A DNA stretch of 64,000 bases from Paraburkholderia piptadeniae (lineage in GTDB: Bacteria > Pseudomonadota > Gammaproteobacteria > Burkholderiales > Burkholderiaceae): the NCBI RefSeq assembly GCF_900007165.1, contig NZ_CYGY02000075.1, positions 65,113-129,112 of the forward strand, read 5' to 3'. The notes beneath the pieces are model-generated. The model saw only the letters and a list, made by a program, of their open reading frames with translations, did no database searches and was not told the origin of the DNA. A program made the translations under genes and the position numbers. This document shows, piece after piece, positions 53,006 to 62,882 of this stretch; position 1 is the first letter of the stretch, and each line of letters opens with the position of its first letter.

Positions 53006-54268
53006 ATGCGTCGCGTTAATCAACCTCGTGGATATGGTGCCGCTCGTCGTGGCGAGCGCGGCGTCGTGGCGATCATTGTCGCGCTCACGCTCGCGGTGCT
53101 GATCGGCTTCGCCGGCATCGCACTCGATCTGGGCAAGCTGTATATCGCGAAGAGCGAACTGTCGAATGCCGCCGACGCGTGCGCGCTGGCGGCGGCACGC
53201 GATCTGACGCACGCGGTGTCGCTCGACGCGCCCGAGGCGGCGGGCATGACAGTGGGCGCGAGCAACCGCGTGCTGCTGCAAAGCGAGAACGTGGCGCTCT
53301 CGGTCAACAGCAACGTCACGTTCAGCAGGCAGTTCGCGGGACCGTACCAGACCAAGGACCAGTTCACGGCGGCGGACGTGCCGAACATCGGCTTTGTGCG
53401 TTGCACGGTGAGCCGCACGGGTATCGCCAACTGGTTCATGCAGGTGGTCAACGCGGCACTCGGCCAGTCGGCCGTCGCGGCAACGGCGGTTGCGTCGACC
53501 ACGCAATCGCAGACGACGTGCGCGTTGCCCGTCGCCGTTTGCAAACCGGCAGCGGGCAGTCCCTACAACGTGGGTGACTGGATTCCCAGCAAGGTGGGCG
53601 GGGGCCAAAACGGCCAGATGTCGGGCAGTTTCATGTGGGTCGCGTACCCGGGCGCCGGCACCGTGCCCGACATGAAAGCCATGCTCACGGGTGCGGGACA
53701 ATGCACGTTGCCGACGCTCGGCACCCAGGTCGGCAAGCCCGGTAACGTCCAGAGCATGGACGGCGCGTGGAACACCCGCTTCGGCATCTACCAGAATCCG
53801 TACAACGGTCCGCCGAACCCATCGGGCGTATCGGATTTTACCGGCTACTCCTACTGGCCGACTGACCCGGCGCTTCTCGGCACCATCATTCGAGGCAAGA
53901 ACGTCTTCCCGGACTTCCGCGACAACCAGCGCGCGAATCACACGCCCTACCAGGGAGGCCTGACCGTGCAGGGAACGACTCAATCCCAGACCGATTACGC
54001 CAGTGGTGCAGACCGGAGGCTCGCCCTGGTGCCCATGGTCGACTGTGCCTCGCTAACGGGCGGCAGCCAGCAGGCGCCGATCCTGTCATGGTCCTGCATC
54101 CTGATGCTGCACCCGATGGAGAAGAACAACAACGGCACGATGAAGGGCTACCTCTACCTCGAATATCGCGGCGATGCGACCGATCCGGCCACGCCTTGCG
54201 CCACCCAGGGCATCCCGGGCAACACCACCGCCGGCATCGGGCCGATGGTGCCAGTGCTGGTTCAATAG
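53006..54268 (+). CDS. tadG: TadG-like protein
   Basis: A 420-residue protein with an N-terminal TadE/TadG helix: RGERGVVAIIVALTLAVLIG, then IALDLGKLYIAKSELSNAAD. The rest is a periplasmic domain rich in glycine and threonine with several cysteines. GGGAG lies before the ATG. It belongs to the minor pseudopilin group of the Tad apparatus, with the two TadE-like proteins encoded just downstream. Confidence 0.85.
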   Translation: MRRVNQPRGYGAARRGERGVVAIIVALTLAVLIGFAGIALDLGKLYIAKSELSNAADACALAAARDLTHAVSLDAPEAAGMTVGASNRVLLQSENVALSVNSNVTFSRQFAGPYQTKDQFTAADVPNIGFVRCTVSRTGIANWFMQVVNAALGQSAVAATAVASTTQSQTTCALPVAVCKPAAGSPYNVGDWIPSKVGGGQNGQMSGSFMWVAYPGAGTVPDMKAMLTGAGQCTLPTLGTQVGKPGNVQSMDGAWNTRFGIYQNPYNGPPNPSGVSDFTGYSYWPTDPALLGTIIRGKNVFPDFRDNQRANHTPYQGGLTVQGTTQSQTDYASGADRRLALVPMVDCASLTGGSQQAPILSWSCILMLHPMEKNNNGTMKGYLYLEYRGDATDPATPCATQGIPGNTTAGIGPMVPVLVQ

Positions 54269-54278
54269 GAGAACTGTC

Positions 54279-54797
54279 ATGCGCTCGCACAGACAATCGA
54301 TGCGCAGGATGCAGGGCGCCGTAGCCGTCGAGTTCGCGCTGCTCGCAGTCCCGCTGATCACGCTGCTGCTCGGCATCGCCGAGTTCGGCCACGCGTTCTA
54401 TCAGTACAACACGGTCGTCAAGTCGGTGAGGGATGCGACGCGCCTCCTGTCGACCTTTGACCCGACCGACACCGCCGACTATCCGATCGATGACGCGCGT
54501 TGTCTCGTCGTCTACGGCAAAAGGAATTGCGTCCCACCGCCGGCCACTGGACCCGACCCCAATGGCACTCCATTGGTAGACGGGCTGCAGTTGAACATGG
54601 TCGTGGTGTGCGATCAGGTCAACACGACGGGCTGCAACGGGCAGTACAAGAACGTGCAAACCACGCCCGCTGCCGAGACGATCAACCTCGTGCAGGTCAC
54701 GGTCACGGGCTACCCGTACTCGCAGATTACCGGGTACTTCCCCCTGCGCGGCTTGGTCTTCGGGGATATCAGCTGCGTGATGAGGCAGGTGCTATGA
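54279..54797 (+). CDS. tadE: TadE-like minor pseudopilin 1
   Basis: A 172-residue protein. MRRMQGAVAVEFALLAVPLI carries the pseudopilin signature (cleavage before the hydrophobic helix, with the conserved glutamate), and GIAEFGHAFYQYNTVVKSVR follows. The start is supported by TAGGAGAA eight bases before the ATG. Its TGA overlaps the next gene (ATGA). Confidence 0.88.
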   Translation: MRSHRQSMRRMQGAVAVEFALLAVPLITLLLGIAEFGHAFYQYNTVVKSVRDATRLLSTFDPTDTADYPIDDARCLVVYGKRNCVPPPATGPDPNGTPLVDGLQLNMVVVCDQVNTTGCNGQYKNVQTTPAAETINLVQVTVTGYPYSQITGYFPLRGLVFGDISCVMRQVL

Positions 54798-55243
54798 ACA
54801 GAACCGCAATCCGCCGTCTGCCGGGCGCGCGGCGCCAAAGAGGTGTAGCGGCCATCGAGTTCGCTCTCGTCTCGACGCTCTTTTTCACGCTGCTAATCGG
54901 CGTGATGGAAATGGGGCGCGTGCTCTTCTACTGGAACACGGCAGCCGAAGCGACCAGGCTGGGCGCGCGCGTGGCCGTCGTCTGCGATGTCAACAGCAGC
55001 TCCGTGGTCAGAAACATGCAGCAGATGCTGCCGATCCTGCAGCCCGCCAACATCACGGTGACGTACACGCCGGCTGGATGCGATGCGACATCGTGCACGG
55101 CGGTGACGGTGGCCATTACGAACGTCACGGTCAATACCGTGGTGCCGTTCGTGCCGTTCGACGTGACGATGCCGCCGTTCTCGACGACCTTGCCGCGCGA
55201 AAGCCTCAACAGCGTGGGCGGCACCAATCCAACCTGCAGCTAG
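54794..55243 (+). CDS. tadE: TadE-like minor pseudopilin 2
   Basis: A 149-residue protein with RRQRGVAAIEFALVSTLFFT, the TadE helix with its conserved glutamate, followed by VMEMGRVLFYWNTAAEATR. The C-terminal domain has four cysteines (VAVVCDVN, AGCDATSCTAV, PTCS), which may form disulfides. It could be the TadF-equivalent. It overlaps the previous gene by four bases. Confidence 0.86.
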   Translation: MNRTAIRRLPGARRQRGVAAIEFALVSTLFFTLLIGVMEMGRVLFYWNTAAEATRLGARVAVVCDVNSSSVVRNMQQMLPILQPANITVTYTPAGCDATSCTAVTVAITNVTVNTVVPFVPFDVTMPPFSTTLPRESLNSVGGTNPTCS

Positions 55244-55270
55244 ACCATCGCTCATGACAGGACGAATCAA

Positions 55271-56452
55271 ATGATCGACATTCTCACGATTTCATCCGAT
55301 CCGGCGCACGCCAACGCGATCGCGCGGATCGTCGAGGCGGGCGATTCCCACCATCGCGTCAGGGCCTCGACGGCAACCCTGCTCCATCTCTGCACGGATA
55401 AGGAAGCGCTCGATGGCGTCGACCTGCTGATATTCGACGGCGCGCAACTGACACAGCAGGACTTCGATGCGCTGCTGGCCATTGCAACCCGGCATGCCGA
55501 ACTGACCTGCATGCTGCTGACGCCGTCGCCGTCCGCGGACCTGGTCATTCGCGCGATGCGCGCGGGCGTGCGGGATGTCCAGCAGTGGCCCGTCGATCCG
55601 AAAGATTTTCGGCATGCGGTCGAACGCATCGCCAGCAAGACGAACCGCACGCGGCGCGAGGGCCGGGTGATTTCATTCGTGTCGTGCAAGGGCGGAAGCG
55701 GCACGTCGTTTCTCGCGGCGAACCTCGCGTTTGCAGCATCGACGGCAGGCAAGCGCGCGCTGCTGATCGACCTGAACCAGCAGTTTGGCGAAGCGGCATT
55801 CCTCGTGTCCGAGATGACGCCGCCCGCCACGCTCGCTGATGTCAGCGCGCAAATCGAACGGCTCGATCCCGCATTCCTCGACGCATGCATGACGCACGTG
55901 TGCGACTCGTTCGACGTGCTCGCCGGTGCGCCCGACCCGGCACGCGCGAAGGAGATCAAGCCCGAGCATCTGCAGCGCATTCTGAATCTTGCGCGTCCTC
56001 AATACGACCTCGTCATCTTCGATGTCGGTCAGAACATCAGCAACGTGTCGATCGCCGTGCTGGACCAGAGCGAATGCATCTTCTCCGTGCTGCAACTGAG
56101 CCTGCCGTATCTGCGGGCAGGCCGCAGGCTGTTGGAAATTTTCCGTTCGCTCGGCTATCGCAGCGACAAGGTCCGCGTGCTGGTCAACCGCTATGAAAAG
56201 AAAGGGCCTGTGGGGTTGCCGGAACTCGAGAAAGCATTGGGCCTGCGCGTGACGAGCGTGATCCCCGAAGACGAAGCTGCCGTGTCGGCGTCGATCAACC
56301 AGGGCGTGCCGATCCTGCGTCTGGCCCGATCGAGCGGCGTCGCAAAAGGAATCAGCGAACTGGTGCGCAGTCTTTCGCCTCCGCCGGCCGATGCACGCAG
56401 CGGCAGCATCCTGCAGAAGTTCTTTGCGCGGCCGGCGTTGAGCAGGGCCTGA
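55271..56452 (+). CDS. cpaE: Tad localisation ATPase (CpaE/TadZ)
   Basis: A 393-residue protein: an N-terminal receiver-like domain (residues 1 to about 125) and a C-terminal ParA/MinD-like ATPase. The P-loop reads [18 protein letters not shown], with the MinD-type first lysine but Thr in place of the second, as known for atypical TadZ proteins. [20 protein letters not shown] is the Walker B region. It should mark the pole or site at which the pilus machine assembles. Confidence 0.93.
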   Translation: MIDILTISSDPAHANAIARIVEAGDSHHRVRASTATLLHLCTDKEALDGVDLLIFDGAQLTQQDFDALLAIATRHAELTCMLLTPSPSADLVIRAMRAGVRDVQQWPVDPKDFRHAVERIASKTNRTRREGRVISFVSCKGGSGTSFLAANLAFAASTAGKRALLIDLNQQFGEAAFLVSEMTPPATLADVSAQIERLDPAFLDACMTHVCDSFDVLAGAPDPARAKEIKPEHLQRILNLARPQYDLVIFDVGQNISNVSIAVLDQSECIFSVLQLSLPYLRAGRRLLEIFRSLGYRSDKVRVLVNRYEKKGPVGLPELEKALGLRVTSVIPEDEAAVSASINQGVPILRLARSSGVAKGISELVRSLSPPPADARSGSILQKFFARPALSRA

Positions 56453-56493
56453 AGCGCGGGATAGGGCAAGCGAGAAATACAAGGAGAACCAGA

Positions 56494-57861
56494 ATGGACA
56501 ACGTAATGACACTGCGCGAGCAGTTTTTCCAGCAGCCCGATGCATCGGTGCGTGACCCGGGCCAGCATCGCACGACAATGGCGAAGAAGGCCTATCAGGA
56601 ACTCAAGAGAAACGTCCATCAGGCGATTATCGACCGCGTCGAACTGGAAAAGTTGCAGCGTCTGTCGAACGAGCAGATCCAGCAAGAGCTCGCGCACCTC
56701 GTCGAGCGGATCATCGAAGAAGACAACGTCCCAATCAACGAGGTCGAGCGTCGGCATCTGGTGCGCGACGTGCGCGACGAGATGCTTGGCTTCGGGCCGC
56801 TCGAACCGTTGCTGGCCGATCCGACGGTTTCGGACATTCTGGTCAATACGCACAAGCATGTCTATGTCGAGCGGCGCGGCAAGCTCGAGCTGACGGACAT
56901 CACGTTCTATGACGATGCGCACCTGATGAAAGTGATCGAGAAGATTGTGTCACGCGTCGGCCGGCGCATCGACGAGTCGAATCCGATGGTGGATGCCCGT
57001 CTTCCCGACGGCTCGCGGATGAACGCGATCATTCCGCCGTCCGCCATCGACGGGCCGCTGCTGTCGATTCGCCGTTTCTCCGTGAACCCGCTCACGACTA
57101 AAGACCTGATCGAGAAACAGAGCATGACGCCGCCGATGCTTCAGGTGCTCGAAGCGATGTCGGCCGCGAAGATGAACGTCCTGATCTCGGGCGGCACGGG
57201 CAGCGGCAAGACGACGCTGCTCAACGTGCTGTCGGGCTTCATTCCGGCCGACGAGCGGATCGTCACGATCGAAGACGCCGCCGAGCTTCAGTTGCGCCAG
57301 ATGCACGTGCTGCGCCTCGAAACGCGGCCGCCCAACATCGAGGGGCGCGGCGAGATCACGCAGCGTTCGCTGGTGCGCAATGCGCTGCGGATGCGGCCGG
57401 ACCGCATCATCCTCGGCGAAGTGCGCGGCGCGGAGGCGCTCGACATGCTGCAGGCGATGAACACGGGCCACGAAGGATCGCTTGCGACGTTGCACGCGAA
57501 CACCCCGCGCGATGCGCTGACGCGGCTCGAAAACATGATCGGCATGGCGGGGCTGAACCTGCCGCCCAAATCCGCGCGCCATCAGATCAGTTCCGCGATC
57601 AGCGTGATCGTTCAGGTCGCGCGGTTGACGGATGGACGAAGGAAGATCACGAGCATTCAGGAAATCACCGGCATGGAAGGCGACATCATCAACATGCAGG
57701 AGGTTTTCACGTTCAAGCGCGAGGGCATCGACCGGGACGGAAAAGTGTGCGGGCATTTTTGCGCAACGGGCGTGCGGCCGAAATTCTCCGACCGCTTGCA
57801 GGCATTCGGCGTCGCCGTGCCCGATTCGCTGTACGACCCATCGAAGCACTACCCCGTATAA
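56494..57861 (+). CDS. cpaF: Tad secretion ATPase (CpaF/TadA)
   Basis: A 455-residue hexameric ATPase that drives pilus extension, and perhaps retraction. Walker A is [18 protein letters not shown]; the Asp box lies in [13 protein letters not shown]; Walker B is [16 protein letters not shown]; and [15 protein letters not shown] holds the His box. The N-terminal domain of about 130 residues is standard. AAGGAG lies eight bases before the ATG. Confidence 0.97.
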   Translation: MDNVMTLREQFFQQPDASVRDPGQHRTTMAKKAYQELKRNVHQAIIDRVELEKLQRLSNEQIQQELAHLVERIIEEDNVPINEVERRHLVRDVRDEMLGFGPLEPLLADPTVSDILVNTHKHVYVERRGKLELTDITFYDDAHLMKVIEKIVSRVGRRIDESNPMVDARLPDGSRMNAIIPPSAIDGPLLSIRRFSVNPLTTKDLIEKQSMTPPMLQVLEAMSAAKMNVLISGGTGSGKTTLLNVLSGFIPADERIVTIEDAAELQLRQMHVLRLETRPPNIEGRGEITQRSLVRNALRMRPDRIILGEVRGAEALDMLQAMNTGHEGSLATLHANTPRDALTRLENMIGMAGLNLPPKSARHQISSAISVIVQVARLTDGRRKITSIQEITGMEGDIINMQEVFTFKREGIDRDGKVCGHFCATGVRPKFSDRLQAFGVAVPDSLYDPSKHYPV

Positions 57862-57862
57862 A

Positions 57863-57877
57863 CCCCGCATGACGGGG
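57863..57877 (+). other. small hairpin between cpaF and tadB
   Basis: CCCCG-CATGA-CGGGG follows the cpaF stop by one base. The 5-bp GC stem without T-run may protect the upstream mRNA or reduce readthrough into tadB. Confidence 0.4.
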
Positions 57878-57927
57878 AACCACCAAGGGGAGGCGGCCAC
57901 GGCTGCGCCACTGCGAGGGATCTGGAC

Positions 57928-58905
57928 ATGAACTTTCAATTCTATGGATTCGTCATCCTGGTGTTCTTCTCGATCATCCTGCTGATCGAATCCGGCTACC
58001 TCTGGTGGCAAAGCCGGCACAGCAGCGAGGCGAAGCGCGTCGAAAACCGCATCCGCATGATGTCCGCGGGCGGCCACGGCAACGCTCAAACCGAGTCGAT
58101 TCTCAAGCAGCGCGAGTTGAGCACCTCGGCGCTGATGACCCGGCTGCTGCTGAAGCTGCCGCGGGTTCATGCACTTGACGGCTGGCTGGTTCAGTCGGGC
58201 CTCGGCTGGTCGGTCGGCAAGTTCCTGATGCTGACGGTCTGCACGCCCATCGTGCTCGGGCTGATTGGCCAGCTGCTTCCCATTCCGGCGCCGGCTGTCG
58301 TCGCGCTCGCGCTGGTGGGGGCCCTGTATGCGCCGTTCAAGGTCAACCGTGCCATGAAGAAGCGCCTGAAGAAGCTCGAGGCGCAATTGCCGGAAGCCGC
58401 AGACATGATGAGCCGCTCGTTGCGCGCGGGCCATTCGTTTGCGACCGCGCTCGGGATCGTCGGCGACGAAATGCCGGAGCCGATCGGCGGCGAGTTTCGC
58501 GCGGCGTTCGACGAGATCAACTTCGGTATTCCGCTCAACGAAGCGCTGGGCGCGCTCGCGAACCGCATCCCGATCAGCGACCTGCGCTACTTCGTGATCG
58601 CCGTGCTGATCCAGCGGGAGAGCGGTGGCAATCTGGCTGAGATTCTCGGCAACATCAGCCAGCTGATCCGAAACCGGCTCGCGCTGCTTGGCAAGGTGAG
58701 GGCGCTCTCGGCGGAGGGGCGGCTGTCGGCCTGGATACTCGGCATCCTGCCTTTTGCGGTAGCACTGATCATCTCGCTGATCAACCCCGGGTTTTTGAAC
58801 GTGCTGTGGACCGACACCGCAGGCCCCAAATTGGTCGGTGTTGCGCTCGTCTCGATGGTGTCTGGCGTGGTGTGGATGCGCAAGATCATCCGGATTCATG
58901 TGTGA
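57928..58905 (+). CDS. tadB: Tad inner-membrane protein TadB
   Basis: A 325-residue type II secretion F-like protein. One helix lies at the N-terminus, two in the middle (residues about 95-135) and two at the end. The F domain is recognised by LPEAADMMSRSLRAGHSFAT and LIQRESGGNLAEILGNISQL. It forms the platform for CpaF with TadC. GAGGGA precedes the ATG. Confidence 0.95.
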   Translation: MNFQFYGFVILVFFSIILLIESGYLWWQSRHSSEAKRVENRIRMMSAGGHGNAQTESILKQRELSTSALMTRLLLKLPRVHALDGWLVQSGLGWSVGKFLMLTVCTPIVLGLIGQLLPIPAPAVVALALVGALYAPFKVNRAMKKRLKKLEAQLPEAADMMSRSLRAGHSFATALGIVGDEMPEPIGGEFRAAFDEINFGIPLNEALGALANRIPISDLRYFVIAVLIQRESGGNLAEILGNISQLIRNRLALLGKVRALSAEGRLSAWILGILPFAVALIISLINPGFLNVLWTDTAGPKLVGVALVSMVSGVVWMRKIIRIHV

Positions 58906-58931
58906 ATTTTTGAATGGAGATGGGTTCGCCC

Positions 58932-59900
58932 ATGCCTGCGATGAAAACAGAGCAGATTGTATTGCTGGTCATCGTCTTTGTGATTGTTGCCGTCGTCACC
59001 TTCGGCGCGATCGCGTTGCTCATGCCCAACTCGGTGCACCGGCGACTCAAGACCATTTCGGATGGCGATAGTCCGCAACAGGACGCATCGAACGATCTCG
59101 ATGCGCAATGGGTCAAGAAGATCGCGGAAGTATCGAAACCCATTGCACGCCTGTCGATTCCGAAGGAAGGTTGGGAGAATTCGGCGCTCCGGACCCGCTT
59201 CATGCACGCCGGATGGCGTAGCACATCGGCGCCGGCGCTTTACTTCGCCGCGAAGACAGTGCTCGTCATCGGACTGCCGCTGATCAGTCTGGTGGCCGCG
59301 GCGCCCTATGTCGCGAAAGATACTAACCACGTCTTTGTGTTGGTCCTGCTGATGCTCGCCGCGATCGGCTACTACCTGCCGAATGTCGTGCTGGCGCGCC
59401 AGGTGCGCCGTCGTCAGCAGACCATCTTCGAGGATTTCCCGGACGCGCTGGATCTGCTCACGGTCTGTGTGGAAGCCGGGCTGGGACTCGATGCTGCGCT
59501 CATGAAGGTCGCGGACGAAATGCACATCAAGAGCCGCACCCTGAGCAGCGAGCTGCAGCTGCTTCTGCTCGAACTCAGGGCGGGAATGAGCAAGGAGACG
59601 GCGCTCAAGAATCTCGCGATGCGCACCGGCGTGGAAGACCTCGATGTGCTGGTCGCGATGCTGATTCAGGCCGAACGCTTCGGCACCAGTGTGGGCGACT
59701 CGTTGCGCGTGCATTCGGAAAACCTCCGCCTGAAGCGCAGGTTGCGTGCGGAGGAGGCTGCTGGAAAGATCGCCGTGAAACTGCTGTTCCCGCTGATGTT
59801 CTGCATCTTCCCCACGCTGATGCTGGTGCTGTTGGGACCGGCATTCATCCGGGTGATGCGGGTGTTGCTTCCGACTATCGCTGAACGGATTGGCGGATGA
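58932..59900 (+). CDS. tadC: Tad inner-membrane protein TadC
   Basis: A 322-residue F-domain protein, paralogous to TadB. The F motif is DFPDALDLLTVCVEAGLGLD-type sequence in the middle and LIQAERFGTSVGDSLRVHSE later; helices lie near the start, at about 100-145 and at the end. I chose the ATG at 58,932; ATGs at 58,914 and 58,941 are in frame, so the first residues are uncertain. Confidence 0.94.
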   Translation: MPAMKTEQIVLLVIVFVIVAVVTFGAIALLMPNSVHRRLKTISDGDSPQQDASNDLDAQWVKKIAEVSKPIARLSIPKEGWENSALRTRFMHAGWRSTSAPALYFAAKTVLVIGLPLISLVAAAPYVAKDTNHVFVLVLLMLAAIGYYLPNVVLARQVRRRQQTIFEDFPDALDLLTVCVEAGLGLDAALMKVADEMHIKSRTLSSELQLLLLELRAGMSKETALKNLAMRTGVEDLDVLVAMLIQAERFGTSVGDSLRVHSENLRLKRRLRAEEAAGKIAVKLLFPLMFCIFPTLMLVLLGPAFIRVMRVLLPTIAERIGG

Positions 59901-59931
59901 ATCGCATTCACGCGATGACGGGAGAGATGTC

Positions 59932-60393
59932 ATGACAGACGCAGAAAAAAACGCGGAGGTCGTCAAGCTGCGGTTCATGCTGGGCGTCAAGCTGGCGGCC
60001 TTCAACCAGTTCGTGGCCGAGCGTCTGGGGCTGAACGTCACCGACCTCAAGTGCCTGGAAGTTGCCTGTTACGACGAGGTTCAGCCCGTCACGCCCGGAA
60101 GGCTGTCGAAACTCATGCGGTTGTCCCCAAGCAGTATCACGACGTCGCTCAAACGTCTGGAAAAGGCCGGATTGATCAAACGGGAAACGGACCCTACTGA
60201 CGGGAGGCGCATTCTGCTGCGTTTCGTCGCCGGGCGTCGAACGCTGATCAATGTGTGCTATGAGCAGATAAATCGCAGCCTCGCCGAATTCGACAGCAGA
60301 CTCGATAGCACGGAACTGGAGAGCATCAGGAACTACCTTTCCGGTCTCGTGCAAATCGTGGACGGCTACCTCGCGGAAAACCAGACGGACTGA
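59932..60393 (+). CDS. MarR family transcriptional regulator
   Basis: A 153-residue winged-helix protein. LNVTDLKCLEVACYDE and VTPGRLSKLMRLSPSSITTS form the HTH, and RLEKAGLIKRETDPTDGRRI the wing with the family's DxRR motif. GGGAGAG lies eight bases before the ATG, supporting this start. It lies 31 bp after tadC and before a methyltransferase gene, so it may regulate the end of the Tad operon or the methyltransferase. Confidence 0.92.
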   Translation: MTDAEKNAEVVKLRFMLGVKLAAFNQFVAERLGLNVTDLKCLEVACYDEVQPVTPGRLSKLMRLSPSSITTSLKRLEKAGLIKRETDPTDGRRILLRFVAGRRTLINVCYEQINRSLAEFDSRLDSTELESIRNYLSGLVQIVDGYLAENQTD

Positions 60394-60461
60394 CGGTCAC
60401 GCACGATCACATACGGGCCGCCAGAGGATAACGAAGAGACAGGCGTGAATCGGGGAAAGAC

Positions 60462-61160
60462 ATGGGCACAATCATCGATCAAGAGGGGACTCCTGCCGCG
60501 CAACAGGAGCCATGTTTGAGCGAGGTCGGAGCCCCGGCTTCGCCGCGGGTCGGGGATGTGCTTCTCGAAGTCATGTCGCGGGTGTGCGCGGCGCTGATGC
60601 TGAGCATCTTCAGCTATATGGCGATCCTTCACTGGCGTGCCGATCCGGGGCGCATCACGCTGCTGCTGCTCGTCGTCACGGAATGCTTCACGGTGGGCCT
60701 GTCGCTGTTTGCGCGCGTGCCTGTGCGGCGCGACTGGTCACCGTTCGCCTGGTTCTGCTCGATGGGGGCGACGTACTACTTTCTCGCGGTTCAACTCGCG
60801 CCGGGCGTGCGGCTCGTGCCGGAGTCGGTGGGGGGGGCACTTCAGGTTGCCGGGATCTGCTGGCAGATTTTTGCCAAGGCGTCGCTCCGCCGTTCATTCG
60901 GACTTCTACCGGCAAACCGCGGTGTCATTTCCACAGGTGCGTACCGTTTTATACGGCATCCGATGTATCTCGGCTATTTCATCGCGGATATGGGTTTTCT
61001 GCTGACGACCTTTGGTTTGCAGAACGTTCTCGTGTACGGTTTTCAGTTCGCGCTGCAGGGTGTGCGCATCATGCGTGAGGAACAGCTCCTGTCCTCCGAT
61101 GAGAGCTACCGTCGTTATAAAGGCAAAGTGCGCTTTCGGATTATCCCCAGGGTGTTTTGA
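60462..61160 (+). CDS. ICMT/PEMT-family membrane methyltransferase
   Basis: A 232-residue protein with about five helices, of the isoprenylcysteine carboxyl methyltransferase type. The SAM-binding signature is at the C-terminus: YRFIRHPMYLGYFIADMG, then EEQLLSSDESYRRYKGKVRF and RIIPRVF. Bacterial members methylate lipids or unknown small molecules. GGGGAAAG precedes the ATG. The substrate here is unknown; it stands 68 bp after the MarR gene. Confidence 0.85.
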   Translation: MGTIIDQEGTPAAQQEPCLSEVGAPASPRVGDVLLEVMSRVCAALMLSIFSYMAILHWRADPGRITLLLLVVTECFTVGLSLFARVPVRRDWSPFAWFCSMGATYYFLAVQLAPGVRLVPESVGGALQVAGICWQIFAKASLRRSFGLLPANRGVISTGAYRFIRHPMYLGYFIADMGFLLTTFGLQNVLVYGFQFALQGVRIMREEQLLSSDESYRRYKGKVRFRIIPRVF

Positions 61161-61317
61161 CCCGGTGAGCCGTACGCCTCCGCTGCGGCCACGACCGGCG
61201 CGCGACGAGATGCGGCTTGGATAGCACTTAGCGGATGAAAGGGATGACCGTGGCGCGGGTACGGCGATTTGCGTACGTTGTTGAGTGAAAAAACAGAGAA
61301 ACTGATTGGGGGCTTAG

Positions 61318-62766
61318 GTGAAAAATACATTCATTATCGAAAGAACAACGATTTCCGAATCATGGGGCAGACCACCCTTTGCGATGTTGGTCGCATTGAT
61401 CGGCTACGGCATCGTCCTGTTCGCAAGGCAGGTGCTAAATGACGGCGACACCTACTGGCACATTGCAGCGGGCGACTGGATACTTCGGAACGGCTTCGTC
61501 CCGCACGCGGACCCGTTTTCGTTTTCTGCCGCGGGAGCGCCGTGGGTAGCGCAGGAGTGGCTGTCTGAGGTCACTATGGCGCTCGCCTACAAGGCTGGCG
61601 CCTGGGACGCCATCGTCATGCTATTCGGCGCCGTAACCGCGTTGGCATTTGGACTGTTGGCGCATTTCCTTCGACGCTGGTTGACTCAACCGGCCGCGAT
61701 GGTCCTGTTTATACTCGCAGCTGCATGTGTTGCGCCGAGCCTGCTTACGCGTCCGCACATTCTCGTGTTGCCGATCCTGGTGCTTTGGTCGGCCGGTTTG
61801 ATTCTGGCGAAGGACAAGGGCACGTCGCCATCGCTGCTTCTGCTTCCACTCATGCTGCTCTGGGCGAATCTGCATGCCAGCTTCGTGTTTGGCCTTGTGC
61901 TTACGTTGCCGATTGCACTCGAAGCATTGGTCGAGACGAAGGCGGACCGGGGCCGGGTTGTACGCAGTTGGGGCATATTCTTCGTCGCGGCAACCGCGGT
62001 ATCGCTCTTGACTCCGAACGGCTTGCATGGCCTGCTGTACCCGTTCGAAGTGTTGAGCATGCCGCATCTCTCGTTTATTGGGGAGTTTGCGCCGACCGAT
62101 TTCGGGAAATTTCAGCCTTTGGAAGGGATTTTGATGGCGTTGCTCTATTTCGCGTTCACCCGCCAGATTCGCCTTCCGATCCCTCGGCTGATCCTGCTCA
62201 TTGGACTGCTCCATCTCGCGCTTCAGCATGGGCGTAATCAGATGATCGCTGGCATCGTGGGTGCACTGATTCTGGCGGAGCCGATTGGTCGTGCTCTCGG
62301 CGGCGGACGAGATGAGAGCGCAGATTGCCTTCCTTCAGTGCGTTGGGCTTTCTTAGGGCTGGCTTACGTGATGCTGCTTACCGTATTCCGCGTGGCGCAT
62401 CCTGTTGTGCACACCGATGATGGCGCGTCACCAACTACTGCGCTCAATCACGTTCCGGCAGAGATTTTGCGGCAGCCTGTTTTCAACAGCTATGAATTCG
62501 GCGGCTATTTGATATTCAGGAATATCAAACCATTCATCGATGGCCGCGCTGACGTATACGGGGATGAATTCCTTGCAAATTACGTCGCAGCCACGACGCC
62601 GAATGGCGCTGCTTTTGAGCGGATCGTAGAGAAATACGGAATCCGCTGGGCGATCCTGAACGCGAAGAGTACCACGCTAGACATGTTAGATGCACTTCCA
62701 CACTGGCGGCGTCTGTACGCGGATCGTATTGCAGTGGTGTACGTCCGCGATGAAAAGCGACAATAG
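61318..62766 (+). CDS. GT-C type polytopic membrane protein
   Basis: A 482-residue membrane protein starting at GTG with GGGGG six bases upstream. About ten helices lie between residues 20 and 390. The first outer loop holds NDGDTYWHIAAGDWILRNG and DPFSFSAAGAPWVAQEWLSE, with acidic residues in the position of a GT-C catalytic site. The C-terminal part (NSYEFGGYLIFRNIKPFIDG) is a soluble domain with a DGRADVYGD motif, recurrent in this membrane protein group. It probably transfers a lipid-linked sugar in the periplasm, with the GtrA and GtrB-like genes downstream. Confidence 0.72.
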   Translation: MKNTFIIERTTISESWGRPPFAMLVALIGYGIVLFARQVLNDGDTYWHIAAGDWILRNGFVPHADPFSFSAAGAPWVAQEWLSEVTMALAYKAGAWDAIVMLFGAVTALAFGLLAHFLRRWLTQPAAMVLFILAAACVAPSLLTRPHILVLPILVLWSAGLILAKDKGTSPSLLLLPLMLLWANLHASFVFGLVLTLPIALEALVETKADRGRVVRSWGIFFVAATAVSLLTPNGLHGLLYPFEVLSMPHLSFIGEFAPTDFGKFQPLEGILMALLYFAFTRQIRLPIPRLILLIGLLHLALQHGRNQMIAGIVGALILAEPIGRALGGGRDESADCLPSVRWAFLGLAYVMLLTVFRVAHPVVHTDDGASPTTALNHVPAEILRQPVFNSYEFGGYLIFRNIKPFIDGRADVYGDEFLANYVAATTPNGAAFERIVEKYGIRWAILNAKSTTLDMLDALPHWRRLYADRIAVVYVRDEKRQ

Positions 62767-62882
62767 CTGGTCGCGCATCGTTTCCTGGCATGGACTCGAA
62801 CAATTCATGGACGGTTCCAATGTATTCAGGATACGATCGCTGGATCGGCACGTTGGACGATTCTTCGTACTGCAACGCTTTC

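Noticed and set aside
52631-53983. Minus-strand open frame of 450 codons over the tadG gene
   Set aside because: Shadow of tadG and the lipoprotein gene; composition is antisense-like.
56950-58899. Minus-strand open frame of 649 codons over cpaF and tadB
   Set aside because: Both plus-strand genes are certain. The frame is an antisense shadow without recognisable domains.
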